From NCBI GenBank assembly GCA_965249765.1, contig CBDFMR010000004.1, forward strand, positions 186,001-250,000: a DNA stretch of 64,000 nt. Direction: 5' to 3'. The stretch is from CBDFMR01 sp965249765. Lineage in GTDB: Bacteria; Bacteroidota; Bacteroidia; Chitinophagales; Saprospiraceae. The notes under the pieces were generated by a model. The model worked only from the letters and a program-made list of their open reading frames with translations. It searched no databases and was not told the DNA's origin. Below, piece by piece: positions 55,995 through 64,000 of this stretch (its first letter is position 1; every line of letters begins with the position of its first letter). Position numbers and translations under genes: made by a program.

Positions 55995-58085
55995 TTATAC
56001 GATGTATTTCTCTGGATCAGCAATTCCTTGCTGTAATCTTTGGATGTAAAGATAAGTTTCTAGTTGTGACCTGACCTTATGGGTCAGAGAATTAGTTTTG
56101 TACGCATTGTTATTCTTGACGTGGATGAGACGCGACTTGGTGTTATCCTCAAACTGGATTTGGAGCAAATGAGTTATGTTCTCTTTTATTTTTTCATTGT
56201 AGATAGGAAAGATGGTTTCTACTCGATGATGTAGATTCCTTACCATCCAGTCTGCCGAAGAAAGGAACATCTTTTTGGATTTTCCTTCGCCAAAAATGAA
56301 AACTCTGGCATGTTCTAGGAATCTATCGACGATGCTGATGACGTTGATATTGTCGGATTCTCCTTTGATACCGGGTACAAGACAACAAATACCCCTGATA
56401 ATTAAATTAACTGAGACGCCGGCCTTTCCTGCCTTATAAAGAAGACCTATCATTTCACTATCCTGGAGACTATTCTGTTTCAGGGTAATAGATGCGGGTT
56501 GTCCTTTTTTGGCGAGACTTATCTGCTCTTTGATGAGTGCAATGAGCTTAGGCTTAAGTTCGAATTGACCCACCAGCAAATGTTTGAATGGTGTCTTAGG
56601 CCGTCTCTTATTCTCAAGGAACGAAAACACCTTTGTAACTTCTCTACTTAATCGTCTATCAGCAGTAAATAAACCCATATCAGAATATATGGTCGCAGTA
56701 TCCTCATTAAAGTTTCCGGTACTGAGGTAGCAATATATTTTAGGTTTACCATAGACCTTGCGACGTACTAGGGCCATTTTTGAATGCACCTTGAGCCCGG
56801 GCATGCTGTAGTGAACTTTCACTCCCGCTTTTTCAAGCTTCTCTCCCCATCTCAGATTAGCCTCTTCATCAAATCTGGCTTTGATCTCTATAAATGCATA
56901 AACTTGCTTCTTATTCTTGACTGCTCTCATGAGGGCATCCATAATTCTAGATTCTCTTGCTACTCTATATTGAAGAATTTTAATGTGAGTAACATCGGGA
57001 TCATTGGCAGCATCCTCAAAAAACTTAATAACACTCTCATAGCTTTGGTATGGAACATGGACGAGACGATCTTCCTGGTCGATGGCTTCAAAGATCGAGT
57101 CTGCATACTCTAAATTTTCTACCGGCAAGGGAAGAAGGGGCTTATCCTTTAGATGAATCATTCCGAAGTCGGGAAGTTTGAAAAAATCCTTGTTGTTATG
57201 ATATCTGCCTTCTATGAGAAGATCCATTGTGTCTAGATCAAAGACACTCATCAAGAACTGTAAGAATGGTTCTGCCATCTCTCGATCGTAAACCAATCTG
57301 GAAGCAGGTCCAATGTCCCTTTTATTGAGACTCTTCTTGATTTTGGAGACGAGATCGCCGGAATATTCATCATCAATGTACAACTCAGCGTCTCTCGTTA
57401 ATTTTATACTATAGGTATCGGCAACAAAGTAACCGGGGAATATCCATCTTACACAGTGACGAACTATATCATCAAGAATGATGAGGTCATTACTGCCTTT
57501 AGTGGAAGAAGGGAGTGATATAAATCGTGGTAGGTGATCCGACGGTATTTGGACGATGGCATATTTGGGGTCGTCCTTCTTTTTGTCATTATCATACAAC
57601 TCCAAGGCAAGGTACAGGGCACCATTAATGAGAAAAGGTTTTATACGGTCATCCACGAGGAGGATGGGCTGCACAAATGGAAACATATTGTCCTTGAAGT
57701 AATCCTCGATATATTCTCTTTGTTCCTCATTGAGTTTCTTACGTCGATGAATGTAAATGTTGTGTTTTGCAAGCTCTGGTAATATATTTTTTTCGAAGAT
57801 GAAGGAAAACTCATCTTGCTGCTTGTTGACTAATTTTAAGATTTCTTTGAGTACTTCGTCAGGCTTAAAATCCAGCTCTTTCTTAGTTTTTTTACCTACA
57901 CGAACTAGGTTCTTTATACCCGCCACTCTTACTCTAAAGAATTCTTCAAGATTGGAGCTATAGATAGCGAGAAACTTTATTTTTTCAAATAATGGGACGG
58001 ATTTGTCCTTCGCTTCCTGAAGAACACGGTAGTTGAAATACAACCAACTTATATCACGATGAATGAATGGAATTTCCTTTGCCAT
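55995..58085 (-). CDS. ppk1: Polyphosphate kinase 1
   Basis: From the ATG at 58085 the 696-residue protein has all four PPK1 domains. The N-terminal helical domain opens FIHRDISWLYFNYRVLQEA. The catalytic histidine is in GLKVHSKMALVRRK, and the second conserved histidine region is near LHHRVETIFPIY. It makes polyphosphate from ATP, and the Ppx/GppA protein at 13488 could reverse this. It is divergent from tpiA. Confidence 0.97.
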   Translation of the reverse strand: MAKEIPFIHRDISWLYFNYRVLQEAKDKSVPLFEKIKFLAIYSSNLEEFFRVRVAGIKNLVRVGKKTKKELDFKPDEVLKEILKLVNKQQDEFSFIFEKNILPELAKHNIYIHRRKKLNEEQREYIEDYFKDNMFPFVQPILLVDDRIKPFLINGALYLALELYDNDKKKDDPKYAIVQIPSDHLPRFISLPSSTKGSNDLIILDDIVRHCVRWIFPGYFVADTYSIKLTRDAELYIDDEYSGDLVSKIKKSLNKRDIGPASRLVYDREMAEPFLQFLMSVFDLDTMDLLIEGRYHNNKDFFKLPDFGMIHLKDKPLLPLPVENLEYADSIFEAIDQEDRLVHVPYQSYESVIKFFEDAANDPDVTHIKILQYRVARESRIMDALMRAVKNKKQVYAFIEIKARFDEEANLRWGEKLEKAGVKVHYSMPGLKVHSKMALVRRKVYGKPKIYCYLSTGNFNEDTATIYSDMGLFTADRRLSREVTKVFSFLENKRRPKTPFKHLLVGQFELKPKLIALIKEQISLAKKGQPASITLKQNSLQDSEMIGLLYKAGKAGVSVNLIIRGICCLVPGIKGESDNINVISIVDRFLEHARVFIFGEGKSKKMFLSSADWMVRNLHHRVETIFPIYNEKIKENITHLLQIQFEDNTKSRLIHVKNNNAYKTNSLTHKVRSQLETYLYIQRLQQGIADPEKYIV

Positions 58086-58152
58086 CAATCAGTTTTCTGG
58101 ATGCTAAGATGAATATTTTTAATAAAATTTAATGTTATCTTTTTCAAGTGCT

Positions 58153-58160
58153 TAAGTTTG
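58153..58160 (+). promoter_or_regulatory. -7 promoter box for tpiA, next to the start codon
   Basis: TAAGTTTG matches TAnnTTTG and ends eight bases before the tpiA ATG at 58168. Transcription should begin at or very near the ATG, so the mRNA is probably leaderless. Confidence 0.55.
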
Positions 58161-58167
58161 CCAGTAT

Positions 58168-58920
58168 ATGAGAAAAAAGATAGCTGCAGGAAACTGGAAA
58201 ATGAATCTTCAATTGGACGAAGCTCTGGAGTTGATAAAGTCTATAAATATTTTGCAGACAAAGGATTTTAAAGAGATCATACTAGGCGTTCCGGCTATCT
58301 ATCTACGTGATGCAACGAGTCTCGTCTCTCAGAATGATCATGTAAAAATTGCAGCGCAGAACTGCCATGAAAAACTATCGGGAGCCTTTACAGGGGAATT
58401 GTCAGCATCTATGTTGAAATCGGTAGATGTTGACTATGTCATTCTTGGGCATTCAGAGCGAAGGCAATATTTTAATGAATCTGATGACGTCATTCTGCAA
58501 AAGATAGAGTCCTGTTTTGATCAAGGGCTCAAGGTTATTTATTGCTGCGGTGAGCCTTTAGAAGTGAGAGAGGCAGGTCGTGAAAAAGAATATGTGACCA
58601 ATCAGATCACTTCCTCGATATTGACCTTAGATGTCAATAAAATAAAAAATGTAATTGTGGCCTATGAACCTATATGGGCCATTGGAACAGGAATGACAGC
58701 TACATCTGATCAGGCACAGGAAATGCATGAATACATTAGATCAGTAATTATGAATAATTTTGGTGCTGCTATTGCTGATGATATCAGTATTCTTTATGGT
58801 GGAAGCGTCAAACCAGCGAATGCGTCTGAGTTATTTAAGTGTCCAGATGTTGACGGTGGTCTGATAGGTGGAGCATCCCTCAAGTTTGATTCTTTCAGTG
58901 AGATCTACCAGTGTCTCTGA
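58168..58920 (+). CDS. tpiA: Triosephosphate isomerase
   Basis: This is a complete 250-residue TIM barrel: AGNWKMN at the N-terminus (catalytic Lys), LGHSERR (catalytic His) near residue 94, AYEPIWAIGTG (catalytic Glu) near residue 165, and the phosphate loops ILYGGSVKPAN and GGLIGGASL. It interconverts the two triose phosphates in glycolysis. It stands alone, divergent from ppk1. Confidence 0.98.
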   Translation: MRKKIAAGNWKMNLQLDEALELIKSINILQTKDFKEIILGVPAIYLRDATSLVSQNDHVKIAAQNCHEKLSGAFTGELSASMLKSVDVDYVILGHSERRQYFNESDDVILQKIESCFDQGLKVIYCCGEPLEVREAGREKEYVTNQITSSILTLDVNKIKNVIVAYEPIWAIGTGMTATSDQAQEMHEYIRSVIMNNFGAAIADDISILYGGSVKPANASELFKCPDVDGGLIGGASLKFDSFSEIYQCL

Positions 58921-58983
58921 TGACAATAGTGATATTAAAAGTCCTACTTTATATCCTTCATTATTAGAATCTTACTTATTTTA

Positions 58984-61558
58984 ATGGTATTATTTATTTG
59001 TATTTTACTCTTCTCATATCCTCCGTAAATGCTCAGGTGTTTGTCGATGCGTCGGCATCTGGTAGCAATGATGGCTCATCATGGAGCAATGCGTACACTG
59101 ATTTGAATACGGCGATTAGCAATAACTCTGCAGGTGACATTTGGATTGCTACAGGAACTTATGTCCTGGCGGGTTCTGATTCCAGTGCTACCTTTTTTAT
59201 CAATGGTCCACTACAGTTGTATGGTGGATTTGCAGGAGGAGAAACCGATGTGAATCAGAGGGATTGGAACAATAACTTGACGATACTCTCTGGAGATCTG
59301 AACAGTGATGATGTGTCAACGGATTTTGAAATGAATAGAGGAGACAATGTACAGCACGTAATAAAGGTAGGTAGCTTTATCAACTCTCAAGTGCTACTTG
59401 ATGGCTTATACTTCAGGGGAGGGTATACGAGTGACAGTAGTTTTGTTGACTTTCAATACAGATCAGGAGGTGGTGTTTTGGCTTTTAGTGGTGTAGATGT
59501 GAGTAATTGTCGTTTTTATGAGAATTTTGGGAGGACAGGTGGCTGTGTATCAGTTTACAATATCAGTGGTATGGAAGGTGTATCTGTGACTAATTCAATT
59601 TTTAATAATAATATGGGTACGTCACAGTCGGCAGGGCTGTTTGGATCCGATTTAAGCGGAATGGTAGTTAAAGATTGTGACTTTGCAGATAATTCAGCCG
59701 CACGTGGTTGTATCTATGCTCTTAGGTCAACTGACGTTATGATAGAAGACTGTACGTTTTCTGACAATAACAATCCCGTTGGATTTGCATCAGCATTTTT
59801 CTCTTGGAACAACGCCAACCTCGATTTAATCGGTTGTACCTTTTTAGGAAACTCTGCCGAAAACTCTGGTGCAGTATACATAGATGGACGTGAGCAAGAC
59901 TTTACAGGTGCAGATAATGTGGTGATCGATGATTGCTCTTTTATTGGTAATGAATGCAATGGGACAGGAGGTGCAATGTGGATTTACTATACCAAGTTTA
60001 CCATGACCAACTCGCAATTTTCTGGAAATTCTTTTGGATCTCAGGGAGGTGCTATATATGTTAGTAATGCAGATCATCCTGATGTAGGTGTTGCAGATGT
60101 GATCGTTGATGGTTGTAATTTTACCAATAATTCATGCGGTACGCGTGGTGGTGCCATGAGGACATGGGGAACAGGCATGACAATGAGTAATTGTACATTC
60201 TCTGACAATAGTGGTGTTGGTACTGAGAGCAGCTCTGGTGTTGGAGGGCACTTGTCGATGAATACTGCAGAGGCAGATCGTACAATTGATGTAAGGGACT
60301 GTCTGTTTTTTACAGGACGGCCGCATGGGGTGGCGCAGTAATGCATTATGGTATAGGTACGGTCAATATGAACAATAATGAATTTACTAACAATGCTTCT
60401 GAGAATGGCGGAGGCGCAATAATCAATGGATTTGGAGCGGTATTAAATGCAACAGATTGTAACTTCAATACCAACAATGGGGGCTGGGGTGGTGCCATCT
60501 TTAATCAGAATGACTTTACCACACTCAATTTGGAGGGCTGTATTTTTGATCGTAATGAAACTCTGGGAACTGGTGGTTCTGTTTATCTCTGGAGCGGCGG
60601 ACAGGGTTTTATTAATAATTGTGTGTTTAACGAGAATGCCGGGGATTTTGGAGGAAATATTACTTGCGATGAGGTGGATTCAGCGGAGGAAGGTAGTGTG
60701 ATGATCATCAATTCTGTTATCCAGCAAAATACAACTACAACTCAAGGAGGTGGTCTTAATATTGTTGATTATGATGCGACCATTTATAATACCCTTATTG
60801 CTCAGAATTTTAATTCCGGATCAGGTGCTGGTGGTGGTCTTTCAATAAATTGTACTGATAGTAATACGGTGGTTGTTAATCTTATCAACAATACGATTGT
60901 CGGTAATTTTGCTCAATTGGGGTCAGGGATAGCAACCTATTCTACCGCTAACATGACGGAGTGTACTACCAATATCCAGAATAGCTTACTGTTTAACGAA
61001 GGGAAAAACTATAAGGTCGAAGATGGGAATCCGATATTGATGTCCCTCGGTGGCAACTTGTCAGGGGATGGTATGGCAAGTACATCATTGACGCATGGAA
61101 AAGACATCAATAATTCGCCCGAACCTTCTTTTAAAGACAAAGCTTTACTGAATTATCGACCGACAAACGGAAGCATCGTGATAGATGCGGGTGTAGCTGA
61201 TGGTACTCCTGTATCTGACTTGGATGGGAATCCTAGAATTGGAGATCCTGACTCAGGTGCTTATGAGTTTATGGAACCATCTGGTAATGAGGAAACTTTT
61301 ATTGAATCTTCATTCATACAACTTAAGCCCAATCCAGTAGCGGAGACACTTACCTATAATTTGAAAACGGATTGGCAAGGTGAGTTGTCATGGAGAATAT
61401 ATGATGTGCAGGGAAAATTGGCCATTGCTGGGAATGTAAATAATATGCTGAGGGTGGATGATAAAATTGATGTATCTCTGTTATCGATGGGTTTGTATGA
61501 TTTTGTTATCGGTAACGGAACAGAAGCAGTATCTGTGAAACTCTTAAAGAGACCTTGA
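58984..61558 (+). pseudogene. Type IX-secreted beta-helix protein, reading frame broken by one base
   Basis: Two overlapping frames (58998-60341 and 60341-61558) encode one protein of about 850 residues. The N-terminal signal ends LISSVNAQ; its start is unclear because an ATG at 58984 is in another frame. The body contains many short repeats ending in GGAIY/GGAMW/GGCVS with NSIFNNN or CTFSDNN turns, typical of polymorphic beta-helix proteins. At the T6 run 60308-60313 the frame slips. One added T would join CLFF to YRTAAWGGAVMHYG. The second part ends in a type A type IX sorting domain (LKPNPVAETLTYNL to KLLKRP). The gldKLMN system in this window is the matching exporter. Confidence 0.85.
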
Positions 61559-61600
61559 TATTAATGGAGAAAAAATAGAAGTTGATTTAAATAGATTAAG

Positions 61601-61636
61601 TAGTCTTGATTCAATGAATCAGGGCTATTTTTTTTT
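61601..61636 (+). terminator. Terminator after the beta-helix protein gene
   Basis: A 12-bp stem (TAGTCTTGATTC with GAATCAGGGCTA, with G-T pairs) and a three-base loop precede nine T residues (61628-61636). Confidence 0.93.
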
Positions 61637-61739
61637 AGGTTGTTTACCTCGTAAGTGAACACAATTAAATAAATGATGTTAAATAATCAGAATATTCAGA
61701 AAGATCCGTAATATTGTATTGTTCGTATAATTTATACTT

Positions 61740-61976
61740 ATGAAAAAAGGATGTTGTAACGTAGAAGCCATAGTGAGCTGTGACTCCAGAGGTCAGCTAG
61801 TACTACCTAAGGATCTAAGGCTAAAATATGGCATTGCAGAAGGAGACAAATTAGCTGTCATTAGCTGTACCAACAGCGACGGATCATTTTGTTGCCTAAG
61901 TATGGTTAAAGCCAATGACCTACAAGGAATGATTAAAGACTTCCTAGGGCCGGCTTTTGTAGACATCTTGAAGTAA
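61740..61976 (+). CDS. Cys-rich AbrB/SpoVT-like protein (HgcAB-associated family)
   Basis: The 78-residue protein has a swapped-hairpin DNA-binding-like core: VSCDSRGQLVLPKDLR and YGIAEGDKLAVIS. Cysteine pairs flank it (Cys5-Cys6 near the start, Cys51-Cys52 near the middle) plus Cys14 and Cys43, a good set for soft metal or arsenic binding. The pattern CCxVEAxVSxDxRGQxVLPK and the later CCLSMVKA match the small family often annotated as HgcAB-associated. No hgcA or hgcB is here, so a mercury role is not implied. A small Cys-rich peptide frame follows, then a terminator. Confidence 0.82.
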   Translation: MKKGCCNVEAIVSCDSRGQLVLPKDLRLKYGIAEGDKLAVISCTNSDGSFCCLSMVKANDLQGMIKDFLGPAFVDILK

Positions 61977-62044
61977 ACACGGAAAGCTTTCATAAGACCT
62001 CGAGGTAGAATTTTTATTTCTTAACCTTTAAAATCATCGGTATT

Positions 62045-62098
62045 ATGATTCCATTTAATTTGATCTGCCAGCTATTGGGCTGCAGCGGATGTTGTTAA
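62045..62098 (+). CDS. Candidate 17-residue Cys-rich peptide
   Basis: The frame ATG to TAA encodes MIPFNLICQLLGCSGCC. It has a hydrophobic first half and ends in C-S-G-C-C, a compact thiol cluster suited to metal or metalloid binding. It lies 68 bases after the Cys-rich AbrB-like gene and nine bases before a terminator stem, so it is within the same expected transcript. There is no clear Shine-Dalgarno sequence, which is common in this phylum. A short frame like this can arise by chance; the repeated CC theme and placement are the evidence for it. Confidence 0.4.
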   Translation: MIPFNLICQLLGCSGCC

Positions 62099-62106
62099 TC
62101 GTAACG

Positions 62107-62140
62107 GCAAGGTCATGTACAGTGACCTTGCTTTTATTTT
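62107..62140 (+). terminator. Terminator after the AbrB-like/micropeptide unit
   Basis: A perfect 9-bp stem (GCAAGGTCA with TGACCTTGC) with a seven-base loop is followed by TTTTATTTT. It closes the unit that begins at 61740. Confidence 0.9.
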
Positions 62141-62152
62141 CAAAAGTAATTA

Positions 62153-63133
62153 TTACTTGAGTTTGAAATTGCCTTTTCCCACAGGAAACCCTTGATGGTA
62201 GAGCTCGATATCATAAACCCCTTTTGGAAGTTGATACTCTGTTACCCATGGTAAGCAGGCATTAGTATCTTCATTTTCGTAGACAAAGGAAGCACTCGTA
62301 GTGTACCTTACCTTACTCCCATCGAGATTATTAGTAAGGATGCCACTTCCCTTATTCTCAAGCGCAATGGTCTCTCCTTGAGGTGTAATGAACCTTAGAT
62401 ATATTGTCTGAATACCAGGCTTTGTTACCATATTAGTCTCAGTTCGCAAGCATACTTCTAGCAGGTCAATGTCTTTGGCTTTGCTTTTCTTTTTTCGCTC
62501 ACCATTATCTTTCAATTCATATCCCTGAACTTCCATAAAGTTGATCTTAATAGCCTCAGCCATCGACACCTTACTGGAAAGCTCTTTATTGGACTTGTCC
62601 AATTTTTCTGATTGCATGGCGAGTTGTGATTTTGCGGCTTCTAGTTGAGCATTGAGTTCTTTTTCTCGGCTGATGGCTGCCGTCAGGGCTAGCTTATCTT
62701 CTGTCAATTGTCTATTGGAAGATGACAGTCGTAAATTCTCACCTTTCAATTTATCGATCTCTGCTATATAATTAGCAGTCATAGAATTCATCCTCTTTAT
62801 CTCTGCTCGAGCCTTGCCCAGCTCTCTTCTATTCCAGATTAGTTCGTTGATTTTTTCTTTCTGTTCGTTAAGCTCTTTCTTTTGATTTTCGATGATATCA
62901 TTTAACTCATCATTGTCACTTCTGTATTCCTCCAGGCTTTCCAAAGCTATTTGATAGTCGTGCTCGAGCTCGGTCTGTACTTTTTCCAACTCGATCATTT
63001 CATTTTCTCGGCTAGTACGTTGATTCTTGAGTTGGACGTTGTTCCACCATAGGTAGGCAGATAAGCCCAAGAGGATAATAAGGACGAATATCATCCAAGC
63101 AGCAGGAGCAGCGCCAAATCTATTGTTTTTCAT
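62153..63133 (-). CDS. Membrane-anchored coiled-coil protein, unknown function
   Basis: A single transmembrane helix (about residues 12-30) is followed by a long coiled coil (residues 32-205; ELEKVQTELEHDYQIALESL and similar heptads) and a C-terminal domain of about 115 residues with LEVCLRTETNMVTKPGIQTIYLR and LPKGVYDIELYHQGFPVGKG, probably a beta-sandwich. Topology suggests a periplasmic stalk with a globular tip. I do not recognise a named family. It is convergent with the AbrB-like unit. Confidence 0.7.
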   Translation of the reverse strand: MKNNRFGAAPAAWMIFVLIILLGLSAYLWWNNVQLKNQRTSRENEMIELEKVQTELEHDYQIALESLEEYRSDNDELNDIIENQKKELNEQKEKINELIWNRRELGKARAEIKRMNSMTANYIAEIDKLKGENLRLSSSNRQLTEDKLALTAAISREKELNAQLEAAKSQLAMQSEKLDKSNKELSSKVSMAEAIKINFMEVQGYELKDNGERKKKSKAKDIDLLEVCLRTETNMVTKPGIQTIYLRFITPQGETIALENKGSGILTNNLDGSKVRYTTSASFVYENEDTNACLPWVTEYQLPKGVYDIELYHQGFPVGKGNFKLK

Positions 63134-63286
63134 AATGATGAGTATTTAATGGAAGCTTTTATAAGTGATAAAAAAAAATCTAAAACCACTTAATCATGCT
63201 AATATCTTATATTATATCATTTAAACAGAAAGATAGGACAAAATTCAGTACTTTCCATGATTGTTGTCTAAGTGAATACACCCACT

Positions 63287-64000
63287 ATGATAAAAAAAAT
63301 ATCAAATCTGGAAAACACGCTGTTTCTCGACATAGAGACGGTAAGCAAGGAGTCTTCATTTGACCTGTTGAGCGAAGAGTTGCAAGAGTTGTGGCGGTTG
63401 AAATGTCGACAATTTGATCCTTTGAAATCCATCCCTGAGAAAGAAATTGCTGCTGACATTTACGACAATAGAGCTGGAATCTATGCTGAATTTGCCAAGG
63501 TGGTTTGTATCACCGTAGGTATAGTACGGGTAAAGAAGGGTGAGGTAGCGGATGTACGTATTAAATCCTTTAGCGGCCATAATGAGAAGAAGTTGTTGAT
63601 GGATTTTTGTGACTTGATGGACCGGCACTTTGATAATCCTGATAAGAATTATATTTCTGGGCACAACATTAAAGAATTTGACATTCCATTTCTATGCCGA
63701 AGGCTCACCATTCATCAAATAAAATTTCCCAAGCTATTGCGAATTTCAGGGAAGAAACCATGGCAGGTAGACTACCTTGTAGATACACTCATACTCTGGA
63801 AATTTGGAGACTATAAAAACTATACGTCTTTACGATTGTTAGCTGCAACACTGGGTATACCATCTCCCAAGGACGATATTGATGGCAGCCAGGTAAGTAA
63901 AGTGTACTGGACGGAAGGAGACGTTGACCGAATCGTGAAATATTGTGAAAAAGACGTTATCACGGTTATCAGGGTTGTGATGAAACTGTTACAACTCGGA
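63287..64000 (+). CDS. 3'-5' exonuclease of the DnaQ/PolB-like fold (runs off window)
   Basis: The first 238 codons are present from the ATG at 63287 to the last base. The exonuclease motifs are LFLDIETVS (Exo I), YISGHNIKEFDIPFL (Exo II) and a late YCEKDVITVIRV (Exo III, YxxxD). This matches the predicted PolB-like 3'-5' exonuclease family, usually around 240-260 residues, so only a few residues are missing. It likely trims single-stranded DNA in repair. It is divergent from the coiled-coil protein gene. Confidence 0.9.
   Translation, partial: MIKKISNLENTLFLDIETVSKESSFDLLSEELQELWRLKCRQFDPLKSIPEKEIAADIYDNRAGIYAEFAKVVCITVGIVRVKKGEVADVRIKSFSGHNEKKLLMDFCDLMDRHFDNPDKNYISGHNIKEFDIPFLCRRLTIHQIKFPKLLRISGKKPWQVDYLVDTLILWKFGDYKNYTSLRLLAATLGIPSPKDDIDGSQVSKVYWTEGDVDRIVKYCEKDVITVIRVVMKLLQLG

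Noticed and set aside
61740..61976. Mercury methylation locus
   Set aside because: Although the AbrB-like family is sometimes named for HgcAB, no corrinoid protein or ferredoxin pair (hgcA, hgcB) is present in the window.
62000..62009. Palindrome ACCTCGAGGT after the AbrB-like gene as a terminator
   Set aside because: The stem is only five base pairs with no loop. The better terminator is at 62107-62140.

Overview
The window looks like chromosomal DNA of a member of the phylum Bacteroidota, most likely near the Saprospiria/Chitinophagia side. This is inferred from gene content, not from a marker phylogeny. The reasons are a type IX secretion core (a PorP/SprF-like protein followed by gldK-gldL-gldM-gldN), a secreted beta-helix protein with a type IX sorting domain, a LytTR/LytS-type two-component pair, bacillithiol synthesis (bshC), many outer-membrane barrels and lipoproteins, and several promoters with the Bacteroidota -7 box TAnnTTTG. 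No rRNA, tRNA or CRISPR array was seen.

Layout. 1-3319: arginine biosynthesis operon on the minus strand (GNAT acetyltransferase, argG, argC, argD running off the edge). 3600-6645: a decayed patch with a 3'-truncated group II intron, a frameshifted LytTR regulator and a sensor kinase that lost its N-terminal half. 6900-16660: housekeeping genes (serA-like, recG, rbfA, a metal-transport permease fused to a DtxR-type regulator, ppx/gppA, a beta-lactamase-fold hydrolase) mixed with envelope proteins. 16743-22426: type IX secretion/gliding operon closed by a strong terminator. 22537-26016: three-gene polyprenyl-sugar glycosyltransferase set. 26113-36955: beta-helix lipoprotein, MFS transporter, a tightly overlapped rimK / zinc hydrolase / PBP4 / methyltransferase run, purA and a TonB-type receptor. 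37372-40282: nested insertion sequences, an IS903-like element (17-bp inverted repeats, 9-bp target duplication) inside an IS66-like transposase gene. 40339-48532: aroK, membrane subtilase, trxB, fbaA, dnaG, dapB, accD. 48605-49263: DUF6364/PIN toxin-antitoxin pair. 49344-58920: bshC, orphan permease, purM, purB, ppk1, tpiA. 58984-61558: a type IX cargo protein broken by a one-base homopolymer deletion. 61740-62140: a cysteine-rich AbrB-like protein followed by a candidate 17-residue peptide ending in CSGCC and then a terminator. 62153-64000: a coiled-coil membrane protein and the start of a 3'-5' exonuclease.

How the parts work together. The GldKLMN/PorP apparatus is the export route expected for proteins such as the beta-helix cargo at 58984-61558. 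The DPM-like glycosyltransferase (25324), the processive glycosyltransferase (23843) and the membrane GT-C enzyme (22537) fit one lipid-linked sugar pathway. purM, purA and purB are scattered, not in one operon.

The least explained items are the AbrB-like/micropeptide unit, the permease-regulator fusion, the rimK-hydrolase pair, the lipoprotein methyltransferase, and promoter boxes placed so close to start codons that the messages would be leaderless or nearly so. Three coding frames break at short A/T homopolymers, so some apparent pseudogenes may be assembly errors.
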